In this document: piece after piece, positions 57,014-64,000 of the stretch
How positions within the stretch are numbered: the stretch's first letter is position 1
Layout of the letters: every line of letters starts with the position of its first letter
DNA from: Rhodocytophaga aerolata
GTDB taxonomy: Bacteria; Bacteroidota; Bacteroidia; Cytophagales; 172606-1
DNA: 64,000 bases
Direction of reading: 5' to 3'
Assembly: GCF_030503435.1 (NCBI RefSeq)
Contig: NZ_JAUKPO010000027.1
Span: 1 to 64,000, forward strand
Notes under the pieces: generated by a model
What the model saw: the letters and a program-made list of their open reading frames with translations, nothing else
What the model was told of the DNA's origin: nothing
Database searches by the model: none
Translations under genes and position numbers: made by a program

Positions 57014-57048
57014 AAAAACCGCTAAATTTGCGAAATTTGGCGGTTTTT
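57014..57048 (+). terminator. Hairpin terminator after the second tRNA fragment
   Basis: AAAAACCGCTAAATTT (57014-57029) pairs with AAATTTGGCGGTTTTT (57033-57048), 16 bp with one T-G wobble and a three-base loop, followed by further T's. It corresponds to the hairpin at 25367-25401; base changes between the two stay paired. Confidence 0.8.
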
Positions 57049-57238
57049 TGTTTTTAAAAATTCGCTGTATTCTGCAGTACCCAAAATGCAGAGATTATTT
57101 TGAGAATTTTTTTAAAATCGAAGAAGGGTGTTTTTGCCCTTTTCGCTATTAACTTTAAAAATGCACTGTTTTTCTACTAACTACATAAACTAAGCTCTGT
57201 AAGAGTGATAGACGAATGGGGATACACAACCAGTTATT

Positions 57239-58199
57239 TGTTAAAAGGAGAGGAGCTTAAATAGTAATTTCAATACTACATTTGAAAGATAGTAGGGGTA
57301 GACATTGCTTAAATTAATACTAAGAAAATTTATCCCTGCCTTTTGTGTAACTCCGCCATCTTTTGATCAAAATGCCCTCCCTACAATATCAGCCATATTG
57401 GCAGTCGTTACAAAAAGTGGTTAAATCATTCAAAGTTACGTTAGCTAATTTTCATGAGTTTTTGTTACCATTCATTCCCTCTTTTACCTCATAAATCTCT
57501 ACCCTGTAGACAGGCACAGTTTACATTGTGATCAAAAGAATAGGTGGCCAAAAAATAGGGATAAGGTTCATGGATTCTCTATTATCTGTAACATTTCTCT
57601 AATTGAACATAAAAGTCGAAATAGGGCAAAAATAGTTCTTATGCCATCTGCAATATACCTGGAAATGGGTATTGACAGGTATAGGCATTCCTCTTACCTT
57701 TGTGGCCTACACTTTTGAACACTAGCTTGCATTATACCAGCGGGTGATATCCGCTGGAAAATTAAATTAAGGCCTCATTTTCTACAAGCAGCTTTATAAG
57801 CAGGCTCTCAGTATCCGAAAAGGAAGGTCCACATTTACTTGTAATAGACACAGTAACTTGTATACACAAGCAACTACTTTTTTACAACCACTTATCTACT
57901 TAACTAATCGTCTATGTTCAACTTGTTAACTTGCTCTCCTAATCCATTAGCAATCTGCCCCGCTGTAAATGAGATTTTCCCTGGCTAAGCCTTTTTTGTC
58001 CAACTTTTCTTTGGCTATCTCTCCTAGCCAAGGAAAACAAACGAAATAACAGTGGATTCTTTGTAAATCGCAGGATGCGTTCTGTCTACTATACAGACAG
58101 CTATTCCAACTATTGCACTTACTACTACCTATCCGGCAGAAATATTACTATAAAATAACAACTAACAATTCTTTATTTCTAACCCTTACCAACCTTCTC
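57239..58199. other. Region before the large secreted protein, no gene seen
   Basis: About 960 bp. One 40-codon open frame near 57370-57498 (starting PSLQYQPYWQSLQKVV) has no features and is not called. The last 90 bp would be the leader and promoter of the secreted-protein gene at 58200. The 29 codons upstream of that gene (from 58113) are open but not signal-like. Confidence 0.4.
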
Positions 58200-61100
58200 A
58201 TGTTTTATTTTTCACCCTTTACCAGCTTATGCCTAGCTACTGCCAGGCACACGTATGTTATTGCGGCTAAACAAGCCGTTTTAGTTGTCCTTGCTTTATT
58301 TGTTTCCTTCTCCTCGCTTATAGCACAGGAGAACCCGACAGGCTTAACCCATGTGAATGGTACCTTATTTTTTGCAGCTAGTTCGCCTGATAAAGGAACA
58401 GAATTATGGAAGAGTAATGGCACTATCCAAAGCACTGTTTTAGTAAAAGATATTGCTTCGATGACAGCTAGTTCATCACCATTTAACCTGAAAAAGATAG
58501 GCAGCAGCTTATTTTTTACAGCCAATGGAACACAACTGTGGAAAAGCAATGGCACAGCTGAAGGTACCTTACTAGTAAAAAGCTTTACCTCCTCCAACCC
58601 TTCCCCTTTTTCCCAACTCACCGACGTAAATGGGGTACTTTACTTTGTGTTTTATAAGGGGAGCAACACCTATGAGTTATGGAAGAGCGATGGTACAGCC
58701 TCGGGAACCACCCTTGTTAAAACAGTACTTGGCTCTATGTATGGAAGTTTTACTCAACTGACCAATCTAAATGGGGTCTTATACTTCGCAAGCTATGAGG
58801 CGGCAACAGGTTTTGAGTTATGGAAAAGCAATGGCACGGCGGTAGGCACTGTGCTGGTTAAGGATATCTATCCAGGAACAGAAAGTTCAGTACCTTCCAA
58901 TTTGTATGTTTGGAATGGCAACTTGTATTTTGCTGCCGATAATGGCTCTGTAGGTACCGAATTATGGAAGAGCAATGGCACAGCAGCAGGTACGGTATTG
59001 TTAAAGAATATAAAGCCAGATGGCGAACCCTTTGACCTAGGATCCAGTCCATCAGAATTCATTAGCTTCAAAGGAGAGCTATATTTTAGAGCAAGTGATG
59101 TTTATGGGAACTACGATACAGGTACTGATTTTTATGGGCTTTGGAAAACAAATGGCACAAACCAAGGCACAGTAAAAGTAAAATCTATACCAGGCCTTTA
59201 TCCTCAAGAACTTACTGTAGTGAATGACAAGCTGTTTTTTATTGTCAACCATGTAAGGGTAGATGAGGAGGGGAATAGTAGTTATCATCAGGAACTTTGG
59301 AAAAGCGATGGCACAGAGACAGGAACAGGAATGATAAAAGCTTTCGGTTTAGGCTTGGATAATAAGTTACTTTCATTTAAACTAACAAATTTGAATGGCA
59401 CTTTGCTGTTTGCCAGTCCGGGGAGCCAAAGGGGGTGGTCGCCCGATGGTGAACTCTGGAAAAGTGATGGTACTGCCCAGGGTACAGTACAAGTAAAGAA
59501 CATATACCGGGATCGGTTTGCTCCTAATTTTTATGACTCTTCTTTTCCAGATGAGCTAACGCCCATTAATAATACGTTACTGTTTTCTGCCTACGATGGT
59601 ATTGGGGGAAAAAGGCAGCTGTGGAAGAGTGATGCTACACAGGCAGGAACAACGAAACTAACCCCCACCCTTCCTACTCCCTGGAAAAGCCAGGATATCG
59701 GTGCCGTGGCTATAGCCGGTAGTGCCAATTATAACAACGATATTATACCGGCTAGTTTTCTGTTTACCCTAGAAAGTGGAGGTTATGACTTCTATAAGGC
59801 ACCCGATGCCTTTCGGTATGTTTATCAACCTTTTACTGGCAATGGCACTATCACAGCCTATGTAGAAAACATGGGCAATACCCATCCCTATGCCCTGGCC
59901 GGCTTAATGATCCGGGAAGACCTGAGTGCTAATTCATCCTTTGCAGCTGTAGCGGTGAATCCTTCAGGCAATACAAACTTTATGTGGCGGCAAGGTGCTG
60001 GTACTCCTGGCTATACGTCGGTTGCCGCTCACAAATGGCTCAGATTGGAAAGAAAAGGCAATACATTTTCCGCCTATTACTCAACTGGTGCAGAACAAAG
60101 CTGGACCTTAATTGGTACGATGAATATTGCCATGGGCAACACCGTTTATATAGGCATGGCACTCACATCTCAGAATAACAGCACCTTGAATACAGCTACC
60201 TTTAGTCGGGTTCAAGTCAGGAATACACCGGTGGTAACCCTTACATCCCCTTCTCCAAATTCGAGCTATGCTGCTCCGGCTAGCATCACGCTGGCAGCCA
60301 ATGTTTCTGGGTTTAATGGATCAATATATGGAGTGGACTTTTATCATGGAAATACTTTTATTGGCGGGGATGCTCAAAGTCCGTATAGCTATACCTGGAC
60401 GAATGTACCGGCAGGTACTTACTCCCTTACAGCCGTAGTAAACGACGGAAATGGCGTAGCTACCAGGTCTGATCCCGTTGTAATTACTGTCGGCTCCACA
60501 CCCATTTGCAGTGCCACAGGTAGTATCTTACGCGAGTTCTGGTCTGGCATTCCAGGAAAAGAAATCTCTTCTATTCCTGTAAACTCAGCGCCCTTAACCT
60601 CCACACAACTCCCTTCGTTTGAAGCCCCTACCAATGTATCAGACAACTACGGGCAGCGGCTCAGAGGCTATATCTGTGCCCCGGCTACAGGAAATTATAC
60701 CTTCTACTTAGCTTCTGATGATAATGGGGAGCTATGGCTAAGCTCAAGTGATGATGCTGCCTTAAAGCAGAAAATAGCCTCGGTCACTGGCTATACCACC
60801 TCCAGGCAATGGACTAAATATGCCACTCAGAAGTCAGCTACGATTGCCTTACAGGCGGGGAAAAAATATTATATTGAAGCCCTGCATAAAGAAGGAGCCG
60901 GCGGCGATAACTTAGCGGTGGGATGGCAAACGCCTACTACTACAACCATCAGTGTGATCCCTGGCTCGGTACTCTCGCCGGCTGATCCCGCTGGTCCGTT
61001 TTGTCATGCGTCAGGAACGATTTTAAGAGAGTATTGGGCCAATATCTCCGGTGGTAGTGTCGCTAGTATTCCCCTTACGACTACCCCTACTTCTTCTACT

Positions 61101-61772
61101 CAGATCGCTTCTTTTGAAACACCCTCTAATATAGGCGATAACTATGGACAGCGCATCAGAGGCTACCTTTGTGCACCGGCCACTGGCGATTATACCTTCT
61201 ATCTGGCTTCTGACGATCAAGGAGAATTGTGGATAGGTACAACGGATAATCCGTTAAGTAAAATAAAGATTGCCTACATTACCGGACATACTTCTAGTAG
61301 GCAATGGACCAAGTATGCTTCTCAAAAATCTGTAGCGGTCACTTTGCAGGCAGGCCATAAGTACTACATCGAAGCTTTGCACAAAGAAGCGGTTTATGGG
61401 GATAACTTAGCCGTTGGCTGGACTATTCCCGGCAGCAGTAGCATCAGTGTGATTCCAGGATCAGTCTTGTCCCCTTTTGTGCCCTCTGCTGCTAGATTGG
61501 CCAGTGAAGAAAATCTGCAGCTAAGTATAGCTGTCTATCCCAATCCGTTTACTAACAGAATGAGGGTAGCTACCAACGGGCAGCAGGGCAAGGTGCTTAT
61601 TAGCTTAACAGATGTGGTAGGCAAAACTTATTTTGTGAAGGAGTATATCTTGTCGGGGCAATCCGAGCTAGAGCTTGATTTAGCAGGCGTAGCCTTAAGT
61701 CATGGCCTGCACCTGCTTAAACTGCAGACCCAAGATGGAAAAACGCACGTGATGAAAGTAATCAAGAACTAA
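58200..61772 (+). CDS. Large secreted protein: ELWKSxGT repeats, Ig-like, two PA14, T9SS sorting domain
   Basis: About 1190 residues from ATG 58200, chosen because a signal peptide starts there (VLVVLALFVSFSSLIAQ, cleaved before EN); an ATG at 58113 only adds unlike residues. Residues 30-490 hold about ten ELWKS-N/D-GT repeats of 45-60 residues, probably a beta-propeller. Residues about 500-670 are DUF1349-like, and 675-760 an Ig-like domain. Two PA14 domains follow (about 767-930 and 932-1092; both with GTILREYW or SILREFW and GNYTFYLASDD), which usually bind glycans. The end, VYPNPFTNRM and a helpful VMKVIKN, is a T9SS type A sorting tail. It is exported by T9SS and left on the surface or in the matrix, perhaps as an adhesin. 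Confidence 0.9.
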   Translation: MFYFSPFTSLCLATARHTYVIAAKQAVLVVLALFVSFSSLIAQENPTGLTHVNGTLFFAASSPDKGTELWKSNGTIQSTVLVKDIASMTASSSPFNLKKIGSSLFFTANGTQLWKSNGTAEGTLLVKSFTSSNPSPFSQLTDVNGVLYFVFYKGSNTYELWKSDGTASGTTLVKTVLGSMYGSFTQLTNLNGVLYFASYEAATGFELWKSNGTAVGTVLVKDIYPGTESSVPSNLYVWNGNLYFAADNGSVGTELWKSNGTAAGTVLLKNIKPDGEPFDLGSSPSEFISFKGELYFRASDVYGNYDTGTDFYGLWKTNGTNQGTVKVKSIPGLYPQELTVVNDKLFFIVNHVRVDEEGNSSYHQELWKSDGTETGTGMIKAFGLGLDNKLLSFKLTNLNGTLLFASPGSQRGWSPDGELWKSDGTAQGTVQVKNIYRDRFAPNFYDSSFPDELTPINNTLLFSAYDGIGGKRQLWKSDATQAGTTKLTPTLPTPWKSQDIGAVAIAGSANYNNDIIPASFLFTLESGGYDFYKAPDAFRYVYQPFTGNGTITAYVENMGNTHPYALAGLMIREDLSANSSFAAVAVNPSGNTNFMWRQGAGTPGYTSVAAHKWLRLERKGNTFSAYYSTGAEQSWTLIGTMNIAMGNTVYIGMALTSQNNSTLNTATFSRVQVRNTPVVTLTSPSPNSSYAAPASITLAANVSGFNGSIYGVDFYHGNTFIGGDAQSPYSYTWTNVPAGTYSLTAVVNDGNGVATRSDPVVITVGSTPICSATGSILREFWSGIPGKEISSIPVNSAPLTSTQLPSFEAPTNVSDNYGQRLRGYICAPATGNYTFYLASDDNGELWLSSSDDAALKQKIASVTGYTTSRQWTKYATQKSATIALQAGKKYYIEALHKEGAGGDNLAVGWQTPTTTTISVIPGSVLSPADPAGPFCHASGTILREYWANISGGSVASIPLTTTPTSSTQIASFETPSNIGDNYGQRIRGYLCAPATGDYTFYLASDDQGELWIGTTDNPLSKIKIAYITGHTSSRQWTKYASQKSVAVTLQAGHKYYIEALHKEAVYGDNLAVGWTIPGSSSISVIPGSVLSPFVPSAARLASEENLQLSIAVYPNPFTNRMRVATNGQQGKVLISLTDVVGKTYFVKEYILSGQSELELDLAGVALSHGLHLLKLQTQDGKTHVMKVIKN

Positions 61773-61792
61773 TCCCTAATTAAGTCCAAATC

Positions 61793-61824
61793 AAAAGGCA
61801 GGCTGGTCACTCAGCCTGCCTTTT
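61793..61824 (+). terminator. Terminator of the large secreted-protein gene
   Basis: AAAAGGCAGGCT (61793-61804) pairs with AGCCTGCCTTTT (61813-61824) over an eight-base loop, 12 bp perfect, and ends in TTTT. A classic intrinsic terminator, 20 bp past the stop. Confidence 0.9.
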
Positions 61825-62122
61825 TAGTATTTTACTTACTTTCTAGTTTTTACAATAGGTGTCTTGGAACAGTATAGAGAAGAGTGATTTTCATATAACC
61901 AAACATAAACACTCTTCTTGCTCATATTTATCTATTGCAGGTTACCCGAAAGGGGGAATTCAATTAACTGATAGCCAAAATTAAATTCAACTAATTAGTT
62001 TTGATTTTTACTTCCCTTCCTTATATTCATAGTCTGTTGATGTTCGTTTATCAACTTAGCATCTTAGTTGGGTAGTTCTATAAAACATTATCTACCATTA
62101 CTCTTTCTTCCTCTCAACATTT

Positions 62123-62551
62123 ATGAAAATAAAACATGTATGGTTCACACTCTGTTTTCTGTTGGGCATTGTCTTCCTGGCCAACAGCCAAACTACAAGC
62201 AAATCTGCTCAAACTCCTACTAAAACTACAGAGTCTACAGCCTTATTAGTAGGTAAATGGAAAGGCAGTTATGATGGAGGTACTCCTGGCACGTGTGAAA
62301 TGGAGTTTAGCCGAAAGGCAAATGGGACACTAAGTGGTCAAATAGTAATTCACCCGGAAGGCGGGGAAAAATCCACTCCGGCTACCTTTGATTCAGTTAA
62401 GCTAGAAGGAAACAGCCTGACAGCTTCTTTTAGCGATCCTGATGGCAATCCAATACAAGTAGAGGGTAAGCTTGAAAGCAAGCAATTGAAAGGAACTTGG
62501 AAAACAGCCAACAATGAGGGAGGTAGTTGGCAAACGACGAAAAGTCAGTAA
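62123..62551 (+). CDS. Small secreted protein with a beta-rich domain
   Basis: 142 residues. Signal peptide 1-23 (FTLCFLLGIVFLANSQ) with cleavage after NSQ. A Thr/Ser/Lys-rich linker follows to residue 42, then a beta-rich domain (LLVGKWKGSYDGGTPGTCEM, TLSGQIVIHPEGG, QLKGTWKTANNEGG) with the GxWxG start and repeated GxW strands seen in lipocalin- or avidin-like small barrels of Bacteroidota. No enzyme motif is visible. It is exported to the periplasm or outside. The gene stands alone. Confidence 0.75.
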   Translation: MKIKHVWFTLCFLLGIVFLANSQTTSKSAQTPTKTTESTALLVGKWKGSYDGGTPGTCEMEFSRKANGTLSGQIVIHPEGGEKSTPATFDSVKLEGNSLTASFSDPDGNPIQVEGKLESKQLKGTWKTANNEGGSWQTTKSQ

Positions 62552-62622
62552 AGACAACAATGGGGTATGCCTGTTGCCCTCTATAGGCAGAGTTGGTATA
62601 CTAAAGAAGAGGAGGCAGAACT

Positions 62623-62745
62623 ATGAATTGGTATTCAAACAGGGAAGGAGAGCGTTTTCTGAAAATATCACCCTATGAGCTAAGCAGGGATGCCTCCCTC
62701 GACTGGTGTTTGGAAAAAGAAACGGATTCAATGAGTTTTCTTTAA
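62623..62745 (+). CDS. Possible 40-residue small protein
   Basis: ATG 62623 to TAA 62743, with an AGGAGG about seven bases before the ATG, a much better ribosome site than most genes here. The product (WYSNREGERFLKISPYEL, then SRDASLDWCLEKETDS) is polar and acidic; no family is recognised. The stop lies at the foot of the following terminator, which would be in place for a short gene. It could be a real small gene or chance. Confidence 0.3.
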   Translation: MNWYSNREGERFLKISPYELSRDASLDWCLEKETDSMSFL

Positions 62746-62772
62746 AGGGGGAGTTAATTTAACTCCCCCTTT
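62744..62772. terminator. Bidirectional terminator between convergent genes
   Basis: AAAGGGGGAGTTAA is followed after one base by its exact complement TTAACTCCCCCTTT. The 14-bp palindrome is flanked by A/T runs and lies between a plus-strand gene and the minus-strand kinase gene, so it can act in both directions. Confidence 0.8.
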
Positions 62773-62853
62773 GTGTTCCATGAGAAAGCTCTGTCAGATC
62801 TGTTACTGATCCGGATTGTACAAGAAATCTCTGCCGGATCCGTTATGTTTCTA

Positions 62854-63831
62854 CTATTTGTCTACCCCAAGTGCCACTTTAGCCATCTGTAGATATTCTT
62901 CTACCCCTGATTGTAAAGCAAATAAGGCAATGTTTATCCCATACGCTCCTTGTTGCCGCACAATATGCTCTTTCATTCTTGGCCATACTTTGCCGCCTGC
63001 CTGCTCATAGCCGGTTAGTAAAGTGCTTAACGCCTGCTGCCCAAAGGTGGCTAAATAAGGCACAAAATCGATGGCAGGATCCCCCACTTCGGCCTCTGTC
63101 CAATCAATCAACCCACTTACCCTGCTTTGGGTATCTACTAAGATATGGCCGGCATGCAAATCCCCATGCACCAGGGATGTATGCTGAGGCCAATAAGAAT
63201 CCTCCCCTACCCATTCTTGCCAGCTTTGCCATAAAGCCTTACAGACACCCATTTCTTGCTGTACCTGTTCCATTTTAAGCTGCAGTGTGGTGCGCAGCCC
63301 TTTTGCAGGAGTGACCCGAATCCCGCCTTGGGCAGCTTCTTTGGGATCAATACTATGTAGGGCAACTAGGGTATGAGAAAGGGAAGTAGTAAAAGCAGCC
63401 GCTAAGTTAGCAGGGTCTAGATGCCATTGATATTGCTTGACTTGTGGATCGATTGTGGCCGCAGGTGTACCTGGTAACAGCCGATAAGCGATCAGTTGCT
63501 CAGTATTTACTTTCCACTCTGGGACAGCTACCGGCAGATGCTGGCTTACCAGGGTTAGTGCCCTGTTTTCATAGATTGCTTTTTCTCCCACATCGCTTCT
63601 TCTAGGAATACGCAGCACCCATGAGTTGTCTGTTTGGTCTCTAGCAATGGCTACCAGAAAATCTAAGCCGGATTCATTCAAGGAGAGGCTTTCCCCTTGC
63701 AGGGTAAGGCCATGTGTGGAAGCAAGCGAGAGCACTTGTTGAATGGTAGGAGATTGTATAAAGGGCGATGATTGATTCATAAATGATGATTGATTCATAA
63801 ATTGAGATAATGGAGAGGGCAATACAGGCAT
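62854..63831 (-). CDS. Macrolide phosphotransferase-like kinase (APH superfamily)
   Basis: 325 residues. The nucleotide-binding part carries WVLRIPRRSDV (family-typical after the loop) and YENRALTLV; the catalytic loop VHGDLHAGHILVD (Asp224) and the metal loop LIDWTEAEVGDPAIDF (Asp243) are intact. These match Mph-type macrolide 2'-phosphotransferases most closely, which phosphorylate macrolides and so confer resistance; a chromosomal copy in a soil Bacteroidota may have another substrate. No membrane segment. Residues 1-28 hold an 18-bp tandem repeat of MNQSS type, so the true start may be the ATG at residue 12 or 18. It is transcribed alone. Confidence 0.85.
   Translation of the reverse strand: MPVLPSPLSQFMNQSSFMNQSSPFIQSPTIQQVLSLASTHGLTLQGESLSLNESGLDFLVAIARDQTDNSWVLRIPRRSDVGEKAIYENRALTLVSQHLPVAVPEWKVNTEQLIAYRLLPGTPAATIDPQVKQYQWHLDPANLAAAFTTSLSHTLVALHSIDPKEAAQGGIRVTPAKGLRTTLQLKMEQVQQEMGVCKALWQSWQEWVGEDSYWPQHTSLVHGDLHAGHILVDTQSRVSGLIDWTEAEVGDPAIDFVPYLATFGQQALSTLLTGYEQAGGKVWPRMKEHIVRQQGAYGINIALFALQSGVEEYLQMAKVALGVDK
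63767..63802. repeat. 18-bp tandem repeat at the start of the kinase gene
   Basis: GATGATTGATTCATAAAT is present twice in tandem, 63767-63784 and 63785-63802. It lies in frame at the start of the minus-strand gene and codes the repeated MNQSS. Six-codon units keep the frame, so length variation between strains is likely and would not disturb the protein. Confidence 0.7.
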
Positions 63832-64000
63832 AGCCCATCTTTCTAATGGAAAGAGGCATTCCCCTCAGGTGAAAGAATAAGAAGAAAAGCATGCTGTGGT
63901 AGCATGCTGTGGTCAATTGCTTTGGTAGGCTCTTAGCAAGAAGAAACCCTGTTTTGCTTTAGTTAATACAAAGCAAGGCTGTTATTCACCCAAAGGTGAA

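Larger units (their letters stand above)
56796..57238. repeat. Right copy of the ~440-bp direct repeat around a tRNA-Thr fragment
   Basis: Same orientation as 25149-25585, about 31.6 kb apart. It repeats the TTCTTTAGCCTCCTTAAG leader, the TTTTCCTAGCGAAAA segment, the 53-nt fragment, the terminator and the TTTTTCTACTAACTACAT tail, with many single differences outside the tRNA part. A second junction of this kind suggests an integrated unit between the two copies. No integrase was recognised inside. Confidence 0.8.

Overview
The window looks like a chromosomal segment of a gliding-type Bacteroidota, most likely order Cytophagales. The signs are a SusC/SusD pair driven by an ECF sigma factor and a FecR anti-sigma factor, a type IX secretion (T9SS) C-terminal sorting domain on a large secreted protein, a hybrid two-component kinase fused to an AraC DNA-binding domain, Rhs toxins, and AT-rich intergenic DNA full of worn insertion sequences. 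No database was searched; every family name comes from reading motifs by eye.

Left part (1-25 kb), AT-rich and accessory. It opens with an orphan toxin-like gene and a probable immunity gene (101-1017). A TPR gene follows next to a frameshifted partner (2188-4388). Then comes a TPR adaptor-like gene, a PAAR-headed Rhs protein with a short C-terminal toxin, and its likely immunity gene (5637-11427). After a decayed IS5-type transposase there is a tight seven-gene operon on the plus strand (12832-24786). It encodes two unrecognised proteins, a VgrG/gp5-like spike, another unrecognised protein, a protein with a TssK-like start, a tail-anchored GTPase-like protein, and a single-pass membrane protein with a coiled coil. 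No tube, sheath, ClpV, TssF or TssG was recognised here, so this is the best candidate for a poorly described injection-type system; the PAAR-Rhs protein just upstream is a natural cargo.

Central part (25-57 kb). It is bracketed by two copies of a roughly 440-bp repeat, each holding an identical 53-nt 3' fragment of a tRNA-Thr(UGU) gene and a terminator. That looks like the junctions of integrated elements. Inside are a LuxR-type regulator, a DUF1059 protein, the hybrid kinase, and an ion or stress cluster (two-TM potassium channel with TrkA domains, YetF/DUF421 protein, CNNM/CBS protein, UspA-like protein, truncated bestrophin). Next is a biosynthetic locus: an Sfp-type phosphopantetheinyl transferase diverging from a two-protein NRPS with order A-PCP-C // half-C-A(methyltransferase insert)-PCP-reductase. 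That order recalls the aureusimine synthetase AusA with a methylation step added, so a dipeptide aldehyde that may cyclise to a pyrazinone is the predicted product. A frameshifted IS1182-type element and a broken S41 peptidase follow, then the ECF sigma - FecR - SusC - SusD operon.

Right part (57-64 kb). A 1190-residue secreted protein carries ELWKS/DGT repeats, two PA14 domains and a T9SS tail. It is followed by a small secreted protein, a possible 40-residue ORF, and a macrolide phosphotransferase-like kinase on the minus strand.
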